Shown: positions 10,514 to 19,712 of the stretch, piece after piece
Layout of the letters: the number at the start of each line of letters is the position of its first letter
Numbering within the stretch: the stretch's first letter is position 1
IMG/VR virus record: IMGVR_UViG_3300044630_002651
Span: 1 to 46,765 of that record
Strand: one strand, 5' to 3'
From: a virus
Length of the DNA stretch: 46,765 bases
Position numbers and translations under genes: made by a program
Notes under the pieces: generated by a model
What the model saw: the letters and a program-made list of their open reading frames with translations, nothing else
Databases searched by the model: none
What the model was told of the DNA's origin: nothing

Positions 10514-13500
10514 TGGCAACCGTAGTAAGATATAAAGTTCCAAGTGAAGCCGCTAGTGGCGGAGAAACATTTAGTGATAAATTAGTTGGTACACAGATTA
10601 CTGACGGTACTAGTCAACTCACTAATACGAACTTTGATATTAACAGAGTCATTCCTGAAAAAGATAGTAAGAACTTTAAATCACAACCCTTTTCTGATTT
10701 CTTAACATTAGAAGATTTAAAGGAAGAATTAAGTGCATTAACAACACAAAATGGTAGGGTAAAGAAAAAAGAAAAAATTAAATTTAAAGGTGGAATTAAT
10801 GACGCTGGTAAATCTTTATATGGTTCATTAAAACAAAGATTAGAAGTATCGGTATCAAATATTATAACAAACTTTCCTGCCGCTATATTAGTTGATAAAG
10901 ATAGTCCCATTAAAAGTGTTGATGTCACATTATCAGGAATTGCTTATAGTGGAAGTACAAACACAACAGAATTTTATATTCAGAAATCAATTTTATTTAA
11001 TCCGTTCGATATTACACTTATTAAACCATTAAGTAATACATTACCTATTGTTGATAATACGATTAGAAATTTTTATTCATCATACACAAAATATGTTTTA
11101 GTATATAATGATATAACATATGATATTGTTTCGTACACCGAACCTGACACATCAAATTTAATTAAATTAAAAGTCAAAGGAAAACCACCATTCAATGTAG
11201 GTACTGGAAATACTATAAATGAAAATGTTTTAATAAGACCAAATAATGGAATTACCGAAGAGTTTTTTAGTGGGTTAGATGAATTAGAAACTCTTTTATT
11301 GAGTAGAGAAACTAACCCAAAATATCAGGCAAGTTTTAAAGTACCGAAAGATAGTTTTGATGAAACTAAAACTGAAATTGTTAATGTATATGTTAATTGG
11401 CCAACAACAAAAGATGGTTGGAATTTACAAATAGTTGGTATTGATTACGCGGATTACATTAGTCAATTAAGTAGTTTAGGAGATGAAATTGACGATTATA
11501 AATCTAATTTAATTGTAAGATTTTTAACCGCACCACAATTATTTGAATTTGATACGGATGACCAAAAAGCACAATCAATATTTCAATTATACGGTCAGTC
11601 ATTTGATAGAGTAAAAAAATATATAGACAATATTGCTCACATGCGTAATGTAAGTTATGACGGAATAAATAATATTCCCGATATCTTATTAAAAAATCTT
11701 TCACAAACATTAGGATTATCAACCATTAATTTATTTGATGAAAAATCATTAGAGGATACTTTATACTTAAGACAAGATACTGTGTTTAATGGTGTATCAT
11801 TGGGTAAAACTTTAGTGGAAGCAGAATATGAATTTTACAGAAGATTATTAGTTAATCTTGCTTACATATATAAATCAAAAGGAACACGAGCATCTTTAGA
11901 ATTTTTCTTAAAGTTTATCGGCGCTCCCGAACCAATAATTAAAATTAATGAGTTTGTTTATAATGTAACAAAATTACCAAACAATCCTAATTTAGAAACC
12001 GATTTATATGATGTAATTCAAGGAACAAAAGTCGATACTTTAGTAACAGGATTCACATCAACTGTGGTTACCTACAATAAAATTGGTGGAGGAACCGAAA
12101 CGGGATATACATTTGCAACTGGTTCGGTTACGAGTTCATCAACATTAAGTAGAGATGAATATCCTATTGATGAAAATGGATTACCAAGAAAAACAACAAA
12201 TATTCAAAGTGATATATTTTTTGGAAAAGGGGCTGGTTGGTATGACACAACACTTGACCATAGATCGTCAGATATAATTGATACAAATTTATCTAGCGGT
12301 TCTTTTGTTAACGGTGTGTTCCAATTAACAGGTAGGACTAAAACAATTAAAACAATGTCAAAACCATATACATATGGTGAAGATTATTTTGATACATTTA
12401 GAACTTTACCTGGATTAGATTATGGATTTGGTTTAACGTCAAAAATTGATAACACAAAAGTTAATCTAAACGAGGAACAACTTACACTAAATAGAAAAAA
12501 TATTAGTGTTCATTTATCACCATCACAAGGAATTGAACATGACGTTTATAGACAATCAAGAAATTTAGAATTATCTTTTGGTAATTTAACACCACAAACC
12601 GGTGTAACATTTAATGAATATTTTGAAAACATATTAAACACATTAGTAACAAATTCAAATACGTCAAAGTATGATAAATCATATTTTGGTTTAACAGAAG
12701 TATTTAATAGTTACGTCACTAATAGTAACACAGGATTTACACCATATGATTTTATCTCGGTGAATGAATATATAAACAAAATGAGCCCATATTGGGTAAA
12801 GGTGATTGAACAATTTGTTCCTGCAACAACATTGTGGACAGGTGGAAATTTAATATCTAACACAATATTCAATAGATGTAAACATACATATCAAAAACTA
12901 AGACATGGTTTTACATATCCAATTGGTTTTGATTATAACAATGATCAATATAACTGTTCTAACCCTATCGTACCGACCCCAACCCCAACCCCAACTAATA
13001 CTGTTACACCAACTAATACACCAACACCTACCAATACACCAACTAATACACCAACACCTACCAATACACCAACTAATACACCAACCAAAACGGTTACACC
13101 AACCAACACACCAACAAATACGGTCACACCGACTAACACACCAACATCATCAATTGGAGTTACATCAACACCTACACCTACACCTACTAATACACCTACT
13201 AATACGGTTACACCTACACCGACTACTTCTGTACCGGTAGGAACGGTATCCTTCACAGTTAATAATCCTAGTCAATTTAATTATCCAATATCTGCTGGAA
13301 ATGGTAGTGCAAGTGGTACTATTACAAATAACAGTGGAGCTACTATATACGTTTATTCTGTATTCAATAGTGGAGGACAAAGTAGTGGTACTATAAATGG
13401 TGATACTGGAATAGTTGCCGGTGGAGTAGCTTTAGATATACCTGGAGGACCTATTACTGCTTTCGGTCAAACTTTCCTTTCTACAGCCTATGAAACACTA

Positions 13501-13620
13501 CCTTCAGACAATACTTCATATGCATGGAGCCTACAAAAAAATGATACTTACAGTACTGCAACTCTAAGATTAGGTTATTCAACAACTCCAGGAGGATCAA
13601 TAACATTATTAGAACCATAA
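10513..13620 (+). CDS. Baseplate wedge-like protein (tail protein I-like core) with PT linker and grafted C-terminal domain
   Basis: A 1035-residue protein. Residues ~340-490 carry the best clue: [23 protein letters not shown], then [21 protein letters not shown] and [20 protein letters not shown] helical 'KGT ... FIGAP' core of this kind is typical of the tail protein I / baseplate wedge group, which joins the tail tube end to the fibres. Residues ~822-907 are a Pro-Thr-Asn linker of the type seen in the gene at 2739. Residues ~908-1035 form a separate beta-rich domain whose codon use differs (more CCT, GCT and ACT), suggesting later acquisition. Fibres could attach here. The wedge assignment is by motif resemblance only. 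Confidence 0.62.
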   Translation: MATVVRYKVPSEAASGGETFSDKLVGTQITDGTSQLTNTNFDINRVIPEKDSKNFKSQPFSDFLTLEDLKEELSALTTQNGRVKKKEKIKFKGGINDAGKSLYGSLKQRLEVSVSNIITNFPAAILVDKDSPIKSVDVTLSGIAYSGSTNTTEFYIQKSILFNPFDITLIKPLSNTLPIVDNTIRNFYSSYTKYVLVYNDITYDIVSYTEPDTSNLIKLKVKGKPPFNVGTGNTINENVLIRPNNGITEEFFSGLDELETLLLSRETNPKYQASFKVPKDSFDETKTEIVNVYVNWPTTKDGWNLQIVGIDYADYISQLSSLGDEIDDYKSNLIVRFLTAPQLFEFDTDDQKAQSIFQLYGQSFDRVKKYIDNIAHMRNVSYDGINNIPDILLKNLSQTLGLSTINLFDEKSLEDTLYLRQDTVFNGVSLGKTLVEAEYEFYRRLLVNLAYIYKSKGTRASLEFFLKFIGAPEPIIKINEFVYNVTKLPNNPNLETDLYDVIQGTKVDTLVTGFTSTVVTYNKIGGGTETGYTFATGSVTSSSTLSRDEYPIDENGLPRKTTNIQSDIFFGKGAGWYDTTLDHRSSDIIDTNLSSGSFVNGVFQLTGRTKTIKTMSKPYTYGEDYFDTFRTLPGLDYGFGLTSKIDNTKVNLNEEQLTLNRKNISVHLSPSQGIEHDVYRQSRNLELSFGNLTPQTGVTFNEYFENILNTLVTNSNTSKYDKSYFGLTEVFNSYVTNSNTGFTPYDFISVNEYINKMSPYWVKVIEQFVPATTLWTGGNLISNTIFNRCKHTYQKLRHGFTYPIGFDYNNDQYNCSNPIVPTPTPTPTNTVTPTNTPTPTNTPTNTPTPTNTPTNTPTKTVTPTNTPTNTVTPTNTPTSSIGVTSTPTPTPTNTPTNTVTPTPTTSVPVGTVSFTVNNPSQFNYPISAGNGSASGTITNNSGATIYVYSVFNSGGQSSGTINGDTGIVAGGVALDIPGGPITAFGQTFLSTAYETLPSDNTSYAWSLQKNDTYSTATLRLGYSTTPGGSITLLEP
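12971..13228 (+). repeat. Pro-Thr-Asn linker repeat (second copy)
   Basis: Repeats encoding TPTNTPTNT, like those at 6442-7251 but in a different gene and without the [10 protein letters not shown] inserts. It separates the baseplate core from the C-terminal domain. Confidence 0.88.
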
Positions 13621-13646
13621 AAATTAAAAAATAATAATTATAATAT

Positions 13647-15173
13647 ATGAGCTTTTTAAATACAGGATATTCAGCAACAGTTGCAGCAAGATTAACACAA
13701 AAGGGTAGAAACTCTATTGCGAAAGGTAATTTTAATGTTAGTTATTTTGCCATAGGTGATTCTGAATACAACTACAACACAGGAACAACGAGTCAAAACA
13801 TATTAGCACCATTTGACAAAGATAGTCATGTAAAATATCCATTTTGGTATACAAGTGGTAGTACATTTTTTGGTGTACCGGTGGACGGATCAATCACAAC
13901 AGTATGTAAGAATTTTGTTACTGCAAATAGTGGATGGACGTTAAGTACAGTTTGGGACAAAAATCCGATTGGTTTAACAAATTCATATACAACTAATCCA
14001 TACATAGGAGTTAAAAATTTATTAGGTTATTCATCATCTTCAGGACAAACATATAATACAGGTACAACAATATACGACACCTTTGGAACTGGAGTGACCA
14101 TTTCACCCGAAGAACAAAAGGCAATTGCAATATTACATTATACACAAAGTGGAACAACTGAAGATCCTCATAGATTTTTTAAATACGATGATTATATCTG
14201 TATCGATAACATAACGGGACAAACATCATTTAATGTGACATTGACCTCAATTATGTATCACAGATTAACTGGTGCAACATCGGGAGCAACATTTACAATG
14301 GGAACCGTTGATAAAAAAATGGTATCTAATTACAATTCAAGATATGAATTACCATATAGGGATTTAGTAGACTCACAGTCTAATAGAGTTGGTAAAATAT
14401 TTCATAATCAAAAAATTGTGGTTTTTGATGACGAGGAAATTGTGGCGGCGTTAGATACAGGGTCAACTAGAAATTATACATTAACGGCACCAAAGGTTGA
14501 TGTTATTGTAACCAATAATGATTATATAACCACACTAACAACAGGAAAAACACTTTGGGTTACGTATAAATTTAGTGGTGGTACTGTATCAGATGATTTA
14601 CCTTGTAATTATTTTATGAAAGTAACAGGTTCAACTAATAATGAAAATGTTACAGTTAAATTTAATAGTGGTGGATTTAAACATCTAAATAGTGGATATA
14701 CAGCAACAGAATTTCATATACTACATCAATTAACGAATAACGGAGACCAACCAACATCAAATGCATGGAAAATTAGAAATTACACAAATGACTTAGGATC
14801 CATAAATGATTTAAAAACCGGATTTACATTTACAATTAATCAAACTAAATTCGCAGACGTAACAACGTACACATCAAGTTTATCTTCCTTCGGAACTGAT
14901 AGACCGTTATCTGGTGGAACAATAACAGGTACGGTTGAATTGGTAAGAGCAAGTGATATTGAAGAAATGATATTCAATTTAAATTTACCCAATGGTACCT
15001 TTGGTGGTGCGTCATTAAATGCGTCACAAAATCCAACATATACATCAGGATATCCCTATATGACTGAAGTTGCATTATTGAATAGTAATAAAGAAACATT
15101 AGTTATGGGTAAATTAGCGTCTCCAATACAAAGAATAGGTGATCAAATTGTATCGGTTAAATTGGATTTCTAA
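13647..15173 (+). CDS. Putative baseplate/tail structural protein
   Basis: A 508-residue protein. Its N-terminus, SFLNTGYSATVAARLTQKGR followed by NFNVSYFAIGDSEYNY, is a pattern I associate with tail or baseplate proteins of large phages, where the YFAIGDSEY element resembles the start of proteins bound at the tail end. The rest is beta-rich and aromatic with many Thr and Gly (LTTGKTLWVTYKFSGGT). There is no signal or membrane segment. It closes the structural block: the next gene begins the DNA-metabolism module after a 38-base AT-rich gap. The exact baseplate role is not determined. Confidence 0.55.
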   Translation: MSFLNTGYSATVAARLTQKGRNSIAKGNFNVSYFAIGDSEYNYNTGTTSQNILAPFDKDSHVKYPFWYTSGSTFFGVPVDGSITTVCKNFVTANSGWTLSTVWDKNPIGLTNSYTTNPYIGVKNLLGYSSSSGQTYNTGTTIYDTFGTGVTISPEEQKAIAILHYTQSGTTEDPHRFFKYDDYICIDNITGQTSFNVTLTSIMYHRLTGATSGATFTMGTVDKKMVSNYNSRYELPYRDLVDSQSNRVGKIFHNQKIVVFDDEEIVAALDTGSTRNYTLTAPKVDVIVTNNDYITTLTTGKTLWVTYKFSGGTVSDDLPCNYFMKVTGSTNNENVTVKFNSGGFKHLNSGYTATEFHILHQLTNNGDQPTSNAWKIRNYTNDLGSINDLKTGFTFTINQTKFADVTTYTSSLSSFGTDRPLSGGTITGTVELVRASDIEEMIFNLNLPNGTFGGASLNASQNPTYTSGYPYMTEVALLNSNKETLVMGKLASPIQRIGDQIVSVKLDF

Positions 15174-15211
15174 CGATTTACATTTATTTTAATTTATATT
15201 ATATTAGAATT

Positions 15212-15823
15212 ATGAGTATAGATGTAAAATTTAAGAATAAACCAAAAATATTGGGACTTGATATTAGTACAAAAACCATAGGGTTTGCATTGTTTGATAT
15301 TTCAGGTTCTAAACTATTAGAACTAACACATTTTTCCCCTAAAATTAAACCACAACCTGAAGATAAGTTGGAAGAACTTATGATGAAGGCCAATACATTT
15401 AAAAGACATTTGGAAGGATATAAAGATATGGGAATCACTCGTGTTATCATTGAGGAACCATTATTAAATTCCAATAACGTATATACAGTTGGAACTTTAT
15501 TGAGATACAATACAATGATATGTAAACTGATTTATGATATTTTTGAGATTGTTCCAACATTCATTTCAACATATAATGCAAGAAAATATGCATTTCCTGA
15601 TTTAGTGGGTCCAAATGAAAAAGGACGTAATGTATTATTTGGTGGATACCCAAAAGACATCGATAAGAAACAAGTTATTTGGGATCACGTTAATGACGTG
15701 TGTCCTGATGTTCAATGGTTGTATGATAAGAACGGTAAATTAAAAAAAGAAAATTTTGATATGAGTGACGCGGCAACCGCAGTTATCGGTCATTTCAATA
15801 TGATAAAACAATTGGATAAATAA
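15212..15823 (+). CDS. RuvC-like Holliday-junction resolvase/nuclease
   Basis: A 203-residue protein with the RNase H-like fold of the RuvC/YqgF superfamily. The first strand is ILGLDISTKTIGFALFD with catalytic Asp17. The second acidic residue lies in RVIIEEPLL (Glu81). The C-terminal acid lies in FDMSDAATAVIGH (Asp183/Asp186). Related proteins cut branched DNA, so a role in resolving recombination or packaging intermediates is expected. It opens the DNA-processing block. It is followed by a 155-base gap holding two hairpins and a terminator, so its transcript likely ends there. The T4-type resolvase role may be shared with the EndoVII-like protein at 20029. Confidence 0.8.
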   Translation: MSIDVKFKNKPKILGLDISTKTIGFALFDISGSKLLELTHFSPKIKPQPEDKLEELMMKANTFKRHLEGYKDMGITRVIIEEPLLNSNNVYTVGTLLRYNTMICKLIYDIFEIVPTFISTYNARKYAFPDLVGPNEKGRNVLFGGYPKDIDKKQVIWDHVNDVCPDVQWLYDKNGKLKKENFDMSDAATAVIGHFNMIKQLDK

Positions 15824-15827
15824 TATT

Positions 15828-15837
15828 CGGCAACTTA
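15828..15837 (+). promoter_or_regulatory. CGGCAACTTA repeat, copy 1
   Basis: The decamer sits five bases after the stop of the resolvase gene, next to TATATTTTATATTAG. The identical decamer occurs at 19107-19116, also just after a stop codon. It is GC-richer than its surroundings. It may be a promoter part or protein-binding site; function unknown. Confidence 0.3.
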
Positions 15838-15880
15838 TATTTTATATTAGGATTTATCGATGATATATTTAATAATAGAA

Positions 15881-15950
15881 CGGGACAAGGGTTAAAAGCC
15901 TTGTTTGGTTGGTAGGAGGTCAGCGTGGTGTCTGGCCTCCATTTTTTTTT
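15881..15950 (+). ncRNA. Possible two-hairpin RNA ending in a terminator
   Basis: This unusually G-rich stretch lies in the gap between the resolvase and primase genes. It can fold as two hairpins: ACAAGG (15885-15890) with CCTTGT (15899-15904) around an 8-base loop, and GGAGGTCAG (15915-15923) with CTGGCCTCC (15932-15940) around another 8-base loop, followed by a run of T. The second hairpin alone is a good intrinsic terminator. The first has no obvious need as part of it, so the pair could be the 3' end of a small RNA or a structured 3' UTR. No known RNA family was recognised. Confidence 0.35.
15915..15950 (+). terminator. Rho-independent terminator after resolvase gene
   Basis: A nine-pair stem (one G-U pair) with an 8-base loop is followed by A and nine T. 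It would end transcription of the structural/resolvase unit before the primase gene, which has its own TTATAATAT element. Confidence 0.85.
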
Positions 15951-15959
15951 ATAAGATTT

Positions 15960-15972
15960 TTTTGTTATAATA
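15960..15972 (+). promoter_or_regulatory. Promoter-like TTGTTATAATAT before primase
   Basis: TTGTTATAATAT lies a few bases before the primase ATG at 15979 and just after the terminator T-run. It resembles a -10 element, but the distance to the ATG leaves almost no leader. Confidence 0.25.
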
Positions 15973-15978
15973 TACAAC

Positions 15979-16920
15979 ATGAACACCCAAGAAGTAGATT
16001 ATTCCGCAGTATTTGAAATTTTGGAAGATATATTTGGTGACTATAAGAATCATAATGATTATAGATACCAAGTCTCTTTTGACTGTCCCGTGTGTTCTCA
16101 TGAAATCAAAGGATTAGAAAAAGGTGACGGTAAGGGCAATTTGGAAATTAATTACAAATATGGTGTTTATAAGTGTTGGGTATGTGCCGAATCTCACGAA
16201 ACACACGGATCAATATATAAGTTAATTAAGAAGTTCGGTAATCCTAAACAACTTAAAAAATATATTCTTTTAAAACCTGAAGAAGATGAGGACGGTAATA
16301 AAAAAGAATATAGACCAGTTAAATTACCAAAAGAATTTATTCCATTTAAAGATGCAAGTTTTGGAATGAAATTAACACCAGGATATAAGCAGGCGTACAA
16401 TTACATTAAAAGTAGAAATATAACAGATTTGATGTTACAACTTTATAATATTGGATTTTGTGCCACAGGTCTTTATGAAAATAGAATTATCATTCCTTCA
16501 TATGATGAAAATAGAAGATTAAATTACTTTATTGCTCGTTCTTATTTAAATAAAACGAAAAGAAAATATATGAATCCCGTGGTACAAAAGGAAATTATTA
16601 TTTTCAATGAAAGTTTAATTAATTGGGATGAACCTGTTTACATAGTTGAGGGTGCGTTCGATAGTATTTTTATCCCAAATGCAATCCCAATGTTGGGGAA
16701 GTTTATGAGTGAACATTTATTTAAAAAACTATATGATAATGCAAAAAAAATAATTATAGTACTTGACCCCGATGCGTGGAATGACCAAGAGAGATTGTAT
16801 CATAGATTGAATTGTGGAAAACTAATGGGGAAAGTATGGAGTATTAAATTAGAAGGAGAAAAAGATATTGCCGATTTACAAGGAAACTTAAGTGAATATA
16901 AAATGAAACAAATAGAATAA
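15979..16920 (+). CDS. DnaG/gp61-type DNA primase
   Basis: A 313-residue protein, the size of small phage primases. The N-terminal zinc-binding module has CPVC (Cys36, Cys39) and CWVC (Cys66, Cys69). A TOPRIM domain follows: VEGAFDS with catalytic Glu224, and IVLDPDAWND with Asp263 and Asp265. Primases of this family make RNA primers for lagging-strand synthesis and normally work with a replicative helicase, which is not in this window. There is no C-terminal helicase-binding extension of the bacterial type. One base separates its stop from the next ATG, so it is co-expressed with the PD-(D/E)XK nuclease at 16922. Confidence 0.88.
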   Translation: MNTQEVDYSAVFEILEDIFGDYKNHNDYRYQVSFDCPVCSHEIKGLEKGDGKGNLEINYKYGVYKCWVCAESHETHGSIYKLIKKFGNPKQLKKYILLKPEEDEDGNKKEYRPVKLPKEFIPFKDASFGMKLTPGYKQAYNYIKSRNITDLMLQLYNIGFCATGLYENRIIIPSYDENRRLNYFIARSYLNKTKRKYMNPVVQKEIIIFNESLINWDEPVYIVEGAFDSIFIPNAIPMLGKFMSEHLFKKLYDNAKKIIIVLDPDAWNDQERLYHRLNCGKLMGKVWSIKLEGEKDIADLQGNLSEYKMKQIE

Positions 16921-16921
16921 C

Positions 16922-17791
16922 ATGAATTTAAAAGACATCTCATTAGAGATAAATGATTTATTGGAAAAAAGAAGACAAGAATTAGAATTAACATTCATAG
17001 AAGAAGAACACATTTATTATATGAAAGATGTTGATGGTGAAGTCAAAAAGAACTTTCCATCTGTATCTAAAATTGTTAAGAAATTTCATAAACCATTTGA
17101 TGCGGAAGGTATGGCATTAAAAATGTCAAAAGGAGACCCTGAAGGTCAATCACAATTACTTGCCGAATGGAAACAAGCTGGTGACCTATCAACTAATATG
17201 GGTAGTCGTGTTCACTTTGAATTAGAATCTGAATTGATTGGTCGTTTTGATAACTACAAAGAAGTTAGACAACCAATATTTGAAATTAATGAGGAACAAC
17301 AACGTAAGAGTGATAACATGATTAAAGCAGGAAAAGAATTTCTCGATTTAATGTTAGAGCGTGGAGGAGTCCTATTAGATACAGAGATTGTATTAGGAGA
17401 CCCAACAGAACAATATACAGGACAACCAGATAAAGTATGGTTGATGCAAAACAAAGAGAAGGACGGATTTGGTTTTGTTATTACAGATTGGAAAACAAAC
17501 CAACCTAAGAACTTTGAAGTTCATCATTACACAGGTAGACTGTATCCACCATTCAACAACTATCACGATAATGCCTTAGGTCATTATTATTTACAATTAC
17601 CATTATATGGTCGATTGTTGCGTAAGATGTTGGAAGGAACAAAATACAACGATACTAAATTATTGGGTAATGTCGTTGTCTTATTAAAAGATGATGCAAC
17701 ATTTGTGGAATATAAAGTCCCGTCACAAATTAATAACGCAATCCTACAAATGGATTTATCAAAATATATTTCAAGATGGTCAAAAAGATAA
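16922..17791 (+). CDS. PD-(D/E)XK exonuclease (RecB/Cas4-like)
   Basis: A 289-residue protein with the full motif order of the PD-(D/E)XK superfamily: MGSRVHFELE (His98), GQPDKVW (Asp170), ITDWKTNQP (Asp189, Lys191), and QLPLYGRLL, the Q-x(3)-Y helix of RecB-type nucleases. This nuclease should cut DNA in a metal-dependent way, probably as an exonuclease making single-stranded ends. It lies between the primase and the SbcD-like nuclease and overlaps the latter by 16 bases, so it is probably part of the recombination set. It could also recycle host DNA. Confidence 0.85.
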   Translation: MNLKDISLEINDLLEKRRQELELTFIEEEHIYYMKDVDGEVKKNFPSVSKIVKKFHKPFDAEGMALKMSKGDPEGQSQLLAEWKQAGDLSTNMGSRVHFELESELIGRFDNYKEVRQPIFEINEEQQRKSDNMIKAGKEFLDLMLERGGVLLDTEIVLGDPTEQYTGQPDKVWLMQNKEKDGFGFVITDWKTNQPKNFEVHHYTGRLYPPFNNYHDNALGHYYLQLPLYGRLLRKMLEGTKYNDTKLLGNVVVLLKDDATFVEYKVPSQINNAILQMDLSKYISRWSKR

Positions 17792-18594
17792 TACATATTG
17801 CTGACTTACACATTCGTACAATTCAAATGCACGATTTGTATAGGGAACAATTTGAAACATTAATCGATGAAATTCGCGAACATAATATTTTATGGCATCA
17901 AGAAGGTATTCAGTATGAAGAAATTCGTATCGTTGTTGCGGGAGACATTGCACATCAAAAGATAAACATATCTAATGAACAACTATTATTAACAAGTTGG
18001 TTTTTAAAAGAATTATCAAAATATGGTAAAGTTGTTATTATACCTGGAAACCACGATTTCTTAGAGAATAATACTCAACGTATGGATAGCATCACACCAG
18101 TGGTGCAACTATTAGACGACCCAACAATTGTTTATTATAAAGACAGCGGTGACTACATTGATGAAAATATTCAGTGGGTTGTATATTCATTATATCAACA
18201 CAACGCACGACCTGAGTTTACCAAAGACGAAACTAAATTGACCGTTGGGTTATTTCACGGACCAATTATGGGATTGTCAACAGACCTTGGTTACGAATTT
18301 GAAGATGCTTATGACCAATTAAACTTTGTTGACTTGGATTTATTGTTATGTGGAGATATTCACAAGAGACAACAATTCACATTACCAAACGGAGGTCATG
18401 CAATTATGGTTGGTAGTCTTATACAACAAAACTTTGGTGAAACAGTTAAACATCACGGATATGGTATTTATGATGTGGAAACAAATAATTATACATTTCA
18501 TGATTTGGATAACGAACAACCGTTTCTTCATTTCTCAATAAACGATATAAAAGACATTGAAGATGGAAAAGAAACACACGTTAATCTTGGATAA
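17776..18594 (+). CDS. SbcD/Mre11-like recombination nuclease (T4 gp47-like)
   Basis: A 272-residue calcineurin-type metallophosphoesterase. Motifs in order: IADLHIR (Asp10, His12), VVAGDIAH, IPGNHDF, GLFHGPI and LLCGDIHKRQ. This is the Mre11/SbcD/gp47 pattern. Length is close to T4 gp47 without the long C-terminal part of bacterial SbcD. With the Rad50-like partner at 20514 it should process DNA ends for recombination-dependent replication. The start overlaps the upstream nuclease by 16 bases, giving tight coupling. In T4 the two subunits are adjacent; here they are separated by four genes. Confidence 0.92.
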   Translation: MVKKIIHIADLHIRTIQMHDLYREQFETLIDEIREHNILWHQEGIQYEEIRIVVAGDIAHQKINISNEQLLLTSWFLKELSKYGKVVIIPGNHDFLENNTQRMDSITPVVQLLDDPTIVYYKDSGDYIDENIQWVVYSLYQHNARPEFTKDETKLTVGLFHGPIMGLSTDLGYEFEDAYDQLNFVDLDLLLCGDIHKRQQFTLPNGGHAIMVGSLIQQNFGETVKHHGYGIYDVETNNYTFHDLDNEQPFLHFSINDIKDIEDGKETHVNLG

Positions 18595-19102
18595 AGAGTT
18601 CACACAATTTTGTGAATTAAATAACATAACAGACATTGGAAAACAGGCAGAAGAAACCTTCAATAGAGGGTTTTCTTTGTTAAAATACGGCGAGATACCA
18701 AATGGTAATAAAATTAGAGAAATTATTGAAGTACCCAAAGAAACAATCAAAGAAGTTATTATCGAAAAGATAGTTGATCGTATTGTTGAAGTTCCTATTG
18801 AAGTCGTAAAGGAAGTCATTAAAGAAATAAAAATAGAGGTACCGGTAGAGGTTATTAAAGAGGTTATCGTCGAAAAGAAAGGTAAGAGTAAGACCGTAAC
18901 TAAAGAAGTGTTTAAAGAGGTTCCTGTTGAGAAAATTGTCGAGGTTATTAGAGAAGTTACCAATAACGATGAGATTGATAGATTAATGAAAGAGAACGAA
19001 AAACTTAAGACAGAATTAGATAATATTACAAATTCACTATCTAAATTAGGTAAGGGTAGATTAATGAAAAATAGTGACATGAGTTCATTATACGACGAAT
19101 AA
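18563..19102 (+). CDS. Coiled-coil protein with EVPxE/KEVI repeats
   Basis: About 179 residues from the ATG at 18563; an in-frame TTG two codons earlier is less likely. An N-terminal ~45-residue helical part (LDKEFTQFCELNNITDIGKQAEE) looks folded and conserved-like. Residues ~50-130 repeat a pattern of EVPIEVVKEVIKE, EVPVEVIKEVIVEK and EVPVEKIVEVIREV, a regular charged repeat. The C-terminus is a leucine-rich coiled coil (LMKENEKLKTELDNITNSLSKL). It overlaps the end of the SbcD-like gene by 32 bases, so it may help that complex. No catalytic motif is present. Function unknown. Confidence 0.6.
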   Translation: MEKKHTLILDKEFTQFCELNNITDIGKQAEETFNRGFSLLKYGEIPNGNKIREIIEVPKETIKEVIIEKIVDRIVEVPIEVVKEVIKEIKIEVPVEVIKEVIVEKKGKSKTVTKEVFKEVPVEKIVEVIREVTNNDEIDRLMKENEKLKTELDNITNSLSKLGKGRLMKNSDMSSLYDE

Positions 19103-19106
19103 TTTC

Positions 19107-19116
19107 CGGCAACTTA
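19107..19116 (+). promoter_or_regulatory. CGGCAACTTA repeat, copy 2
   Basis: Exact copy of the decamer at 15828, again a few bases after a stop codon. Here it is about 50 bases before the start of the gene at 19167 and upstream of a TATATTTTAAATAATATAA element. Confidence 0.3.
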
Positions 19117-19140
19117 CTTTTTTTTACGAAATCTTTTATC

Positions 19141-19159
19141 TATATTTTAAATAATATAA
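19141..19159 (+). promoter_or_regulatory. TATATTTTAAATAATATAA element
   Basis: AT-only element directly before the gene at 19167. Close relatives precede 31514 (TTATATTTTAATATAATAA), 33993 (TTATATTTTTTAATATAATAA) and, on the minus strand, the gene starting at 33921. It may be a promoter -10 region or a translation enhancer. Confidence 0.35.
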
Positions 19160-19166
19160 ATGATAA

Positions 19167-19712
19167 ATGGATTATAAAGAAAAACATAAAGATACCGACG
19201 ACACATTGGTTAGGGAATTTGTTATAAAATTATATAAAGAATTTTTTAATATTAATTTAGAACCAACCCCACCAAAAAAAAACCTAATTGATTTAATAGG
19301 TGTCGACGATTCAAATTTTAGAGTCGAAGTTGAACACGGACAATGGAGTGGAGATTTTTGGAATAGTTTAAAATATTGTAACAAATCTAATTTAGAATTC
19401 CCAACAGTCAATATTCCAATAAGAAAAGAAAAACATTGGAAGGAATCGTACACACATTATAGAAAAATGGTTGACAATAGTAACTCATACAAAATAAACG
19501 AGTTTGTTAGGACTAATATTGATTTTACTCAATTCATATTAATTAAGCCAGATACCATTATTGATACTACTAAAAAAATATATACTGAATTTTTTTCAAA
19601 TTATGGTAAAGAGAATTGGATGTCATTTAAAAGAGAAGATGTTCTTACTTACAATTTAATTAATGGTGAATGGGTATTGGAAGAAATTTTTGAAATAACA
19701 AATGTAAATTAA
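19167..19712 (+). CDS. Hypothetical protein
   Basis: A 181-residue soluble protein with many Lys, Asp and aromatic residues. The segment LIDLIGVDDSNFRVEVEHGQW has an Asp/Glu arrangement loosely like a nuclease core, but a matching lysine is not clear, so I do not call it a nuclease. It is the first gene after a promoter-like region, and its stop overlaps the next start (TAATG). Start choice: ATG at 19167; an ATG seven bases earlier opens only a 5-codon frame. Confidence 0.5.
   Translation: MDYKEKHKDTDDTLVREFVIKLYKEFFNINLEPTPPKKNLIDLIGVDDSNFRVEVEHGQWSGDFWNSLKYCNKSNLEFPTVNIPIRKEKHWKESYTHYRKMVDNSNSYKINEFVRTNIDFTQFILIKPDTIIDTTKKIYTEFFSNYGKENWMSFKREDVLTYNLINGEWVLEEIFEITNVN

Noticed and set aside
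15881-15950. tRNA or known riboswitch in the G-rich gap
   Set aside because: No cloverleaf, no T-loop GTTC pattern and no CCA end; only two simple hairpins and a T-run are visible.
18535-19080. Minus-strand open frame opposite the EVPxE repeat gene
   Set aside because: Arises from the low-complexity repeat; the plus-strand frame has a folded N-terminus, overlap coupling and correct orientation.
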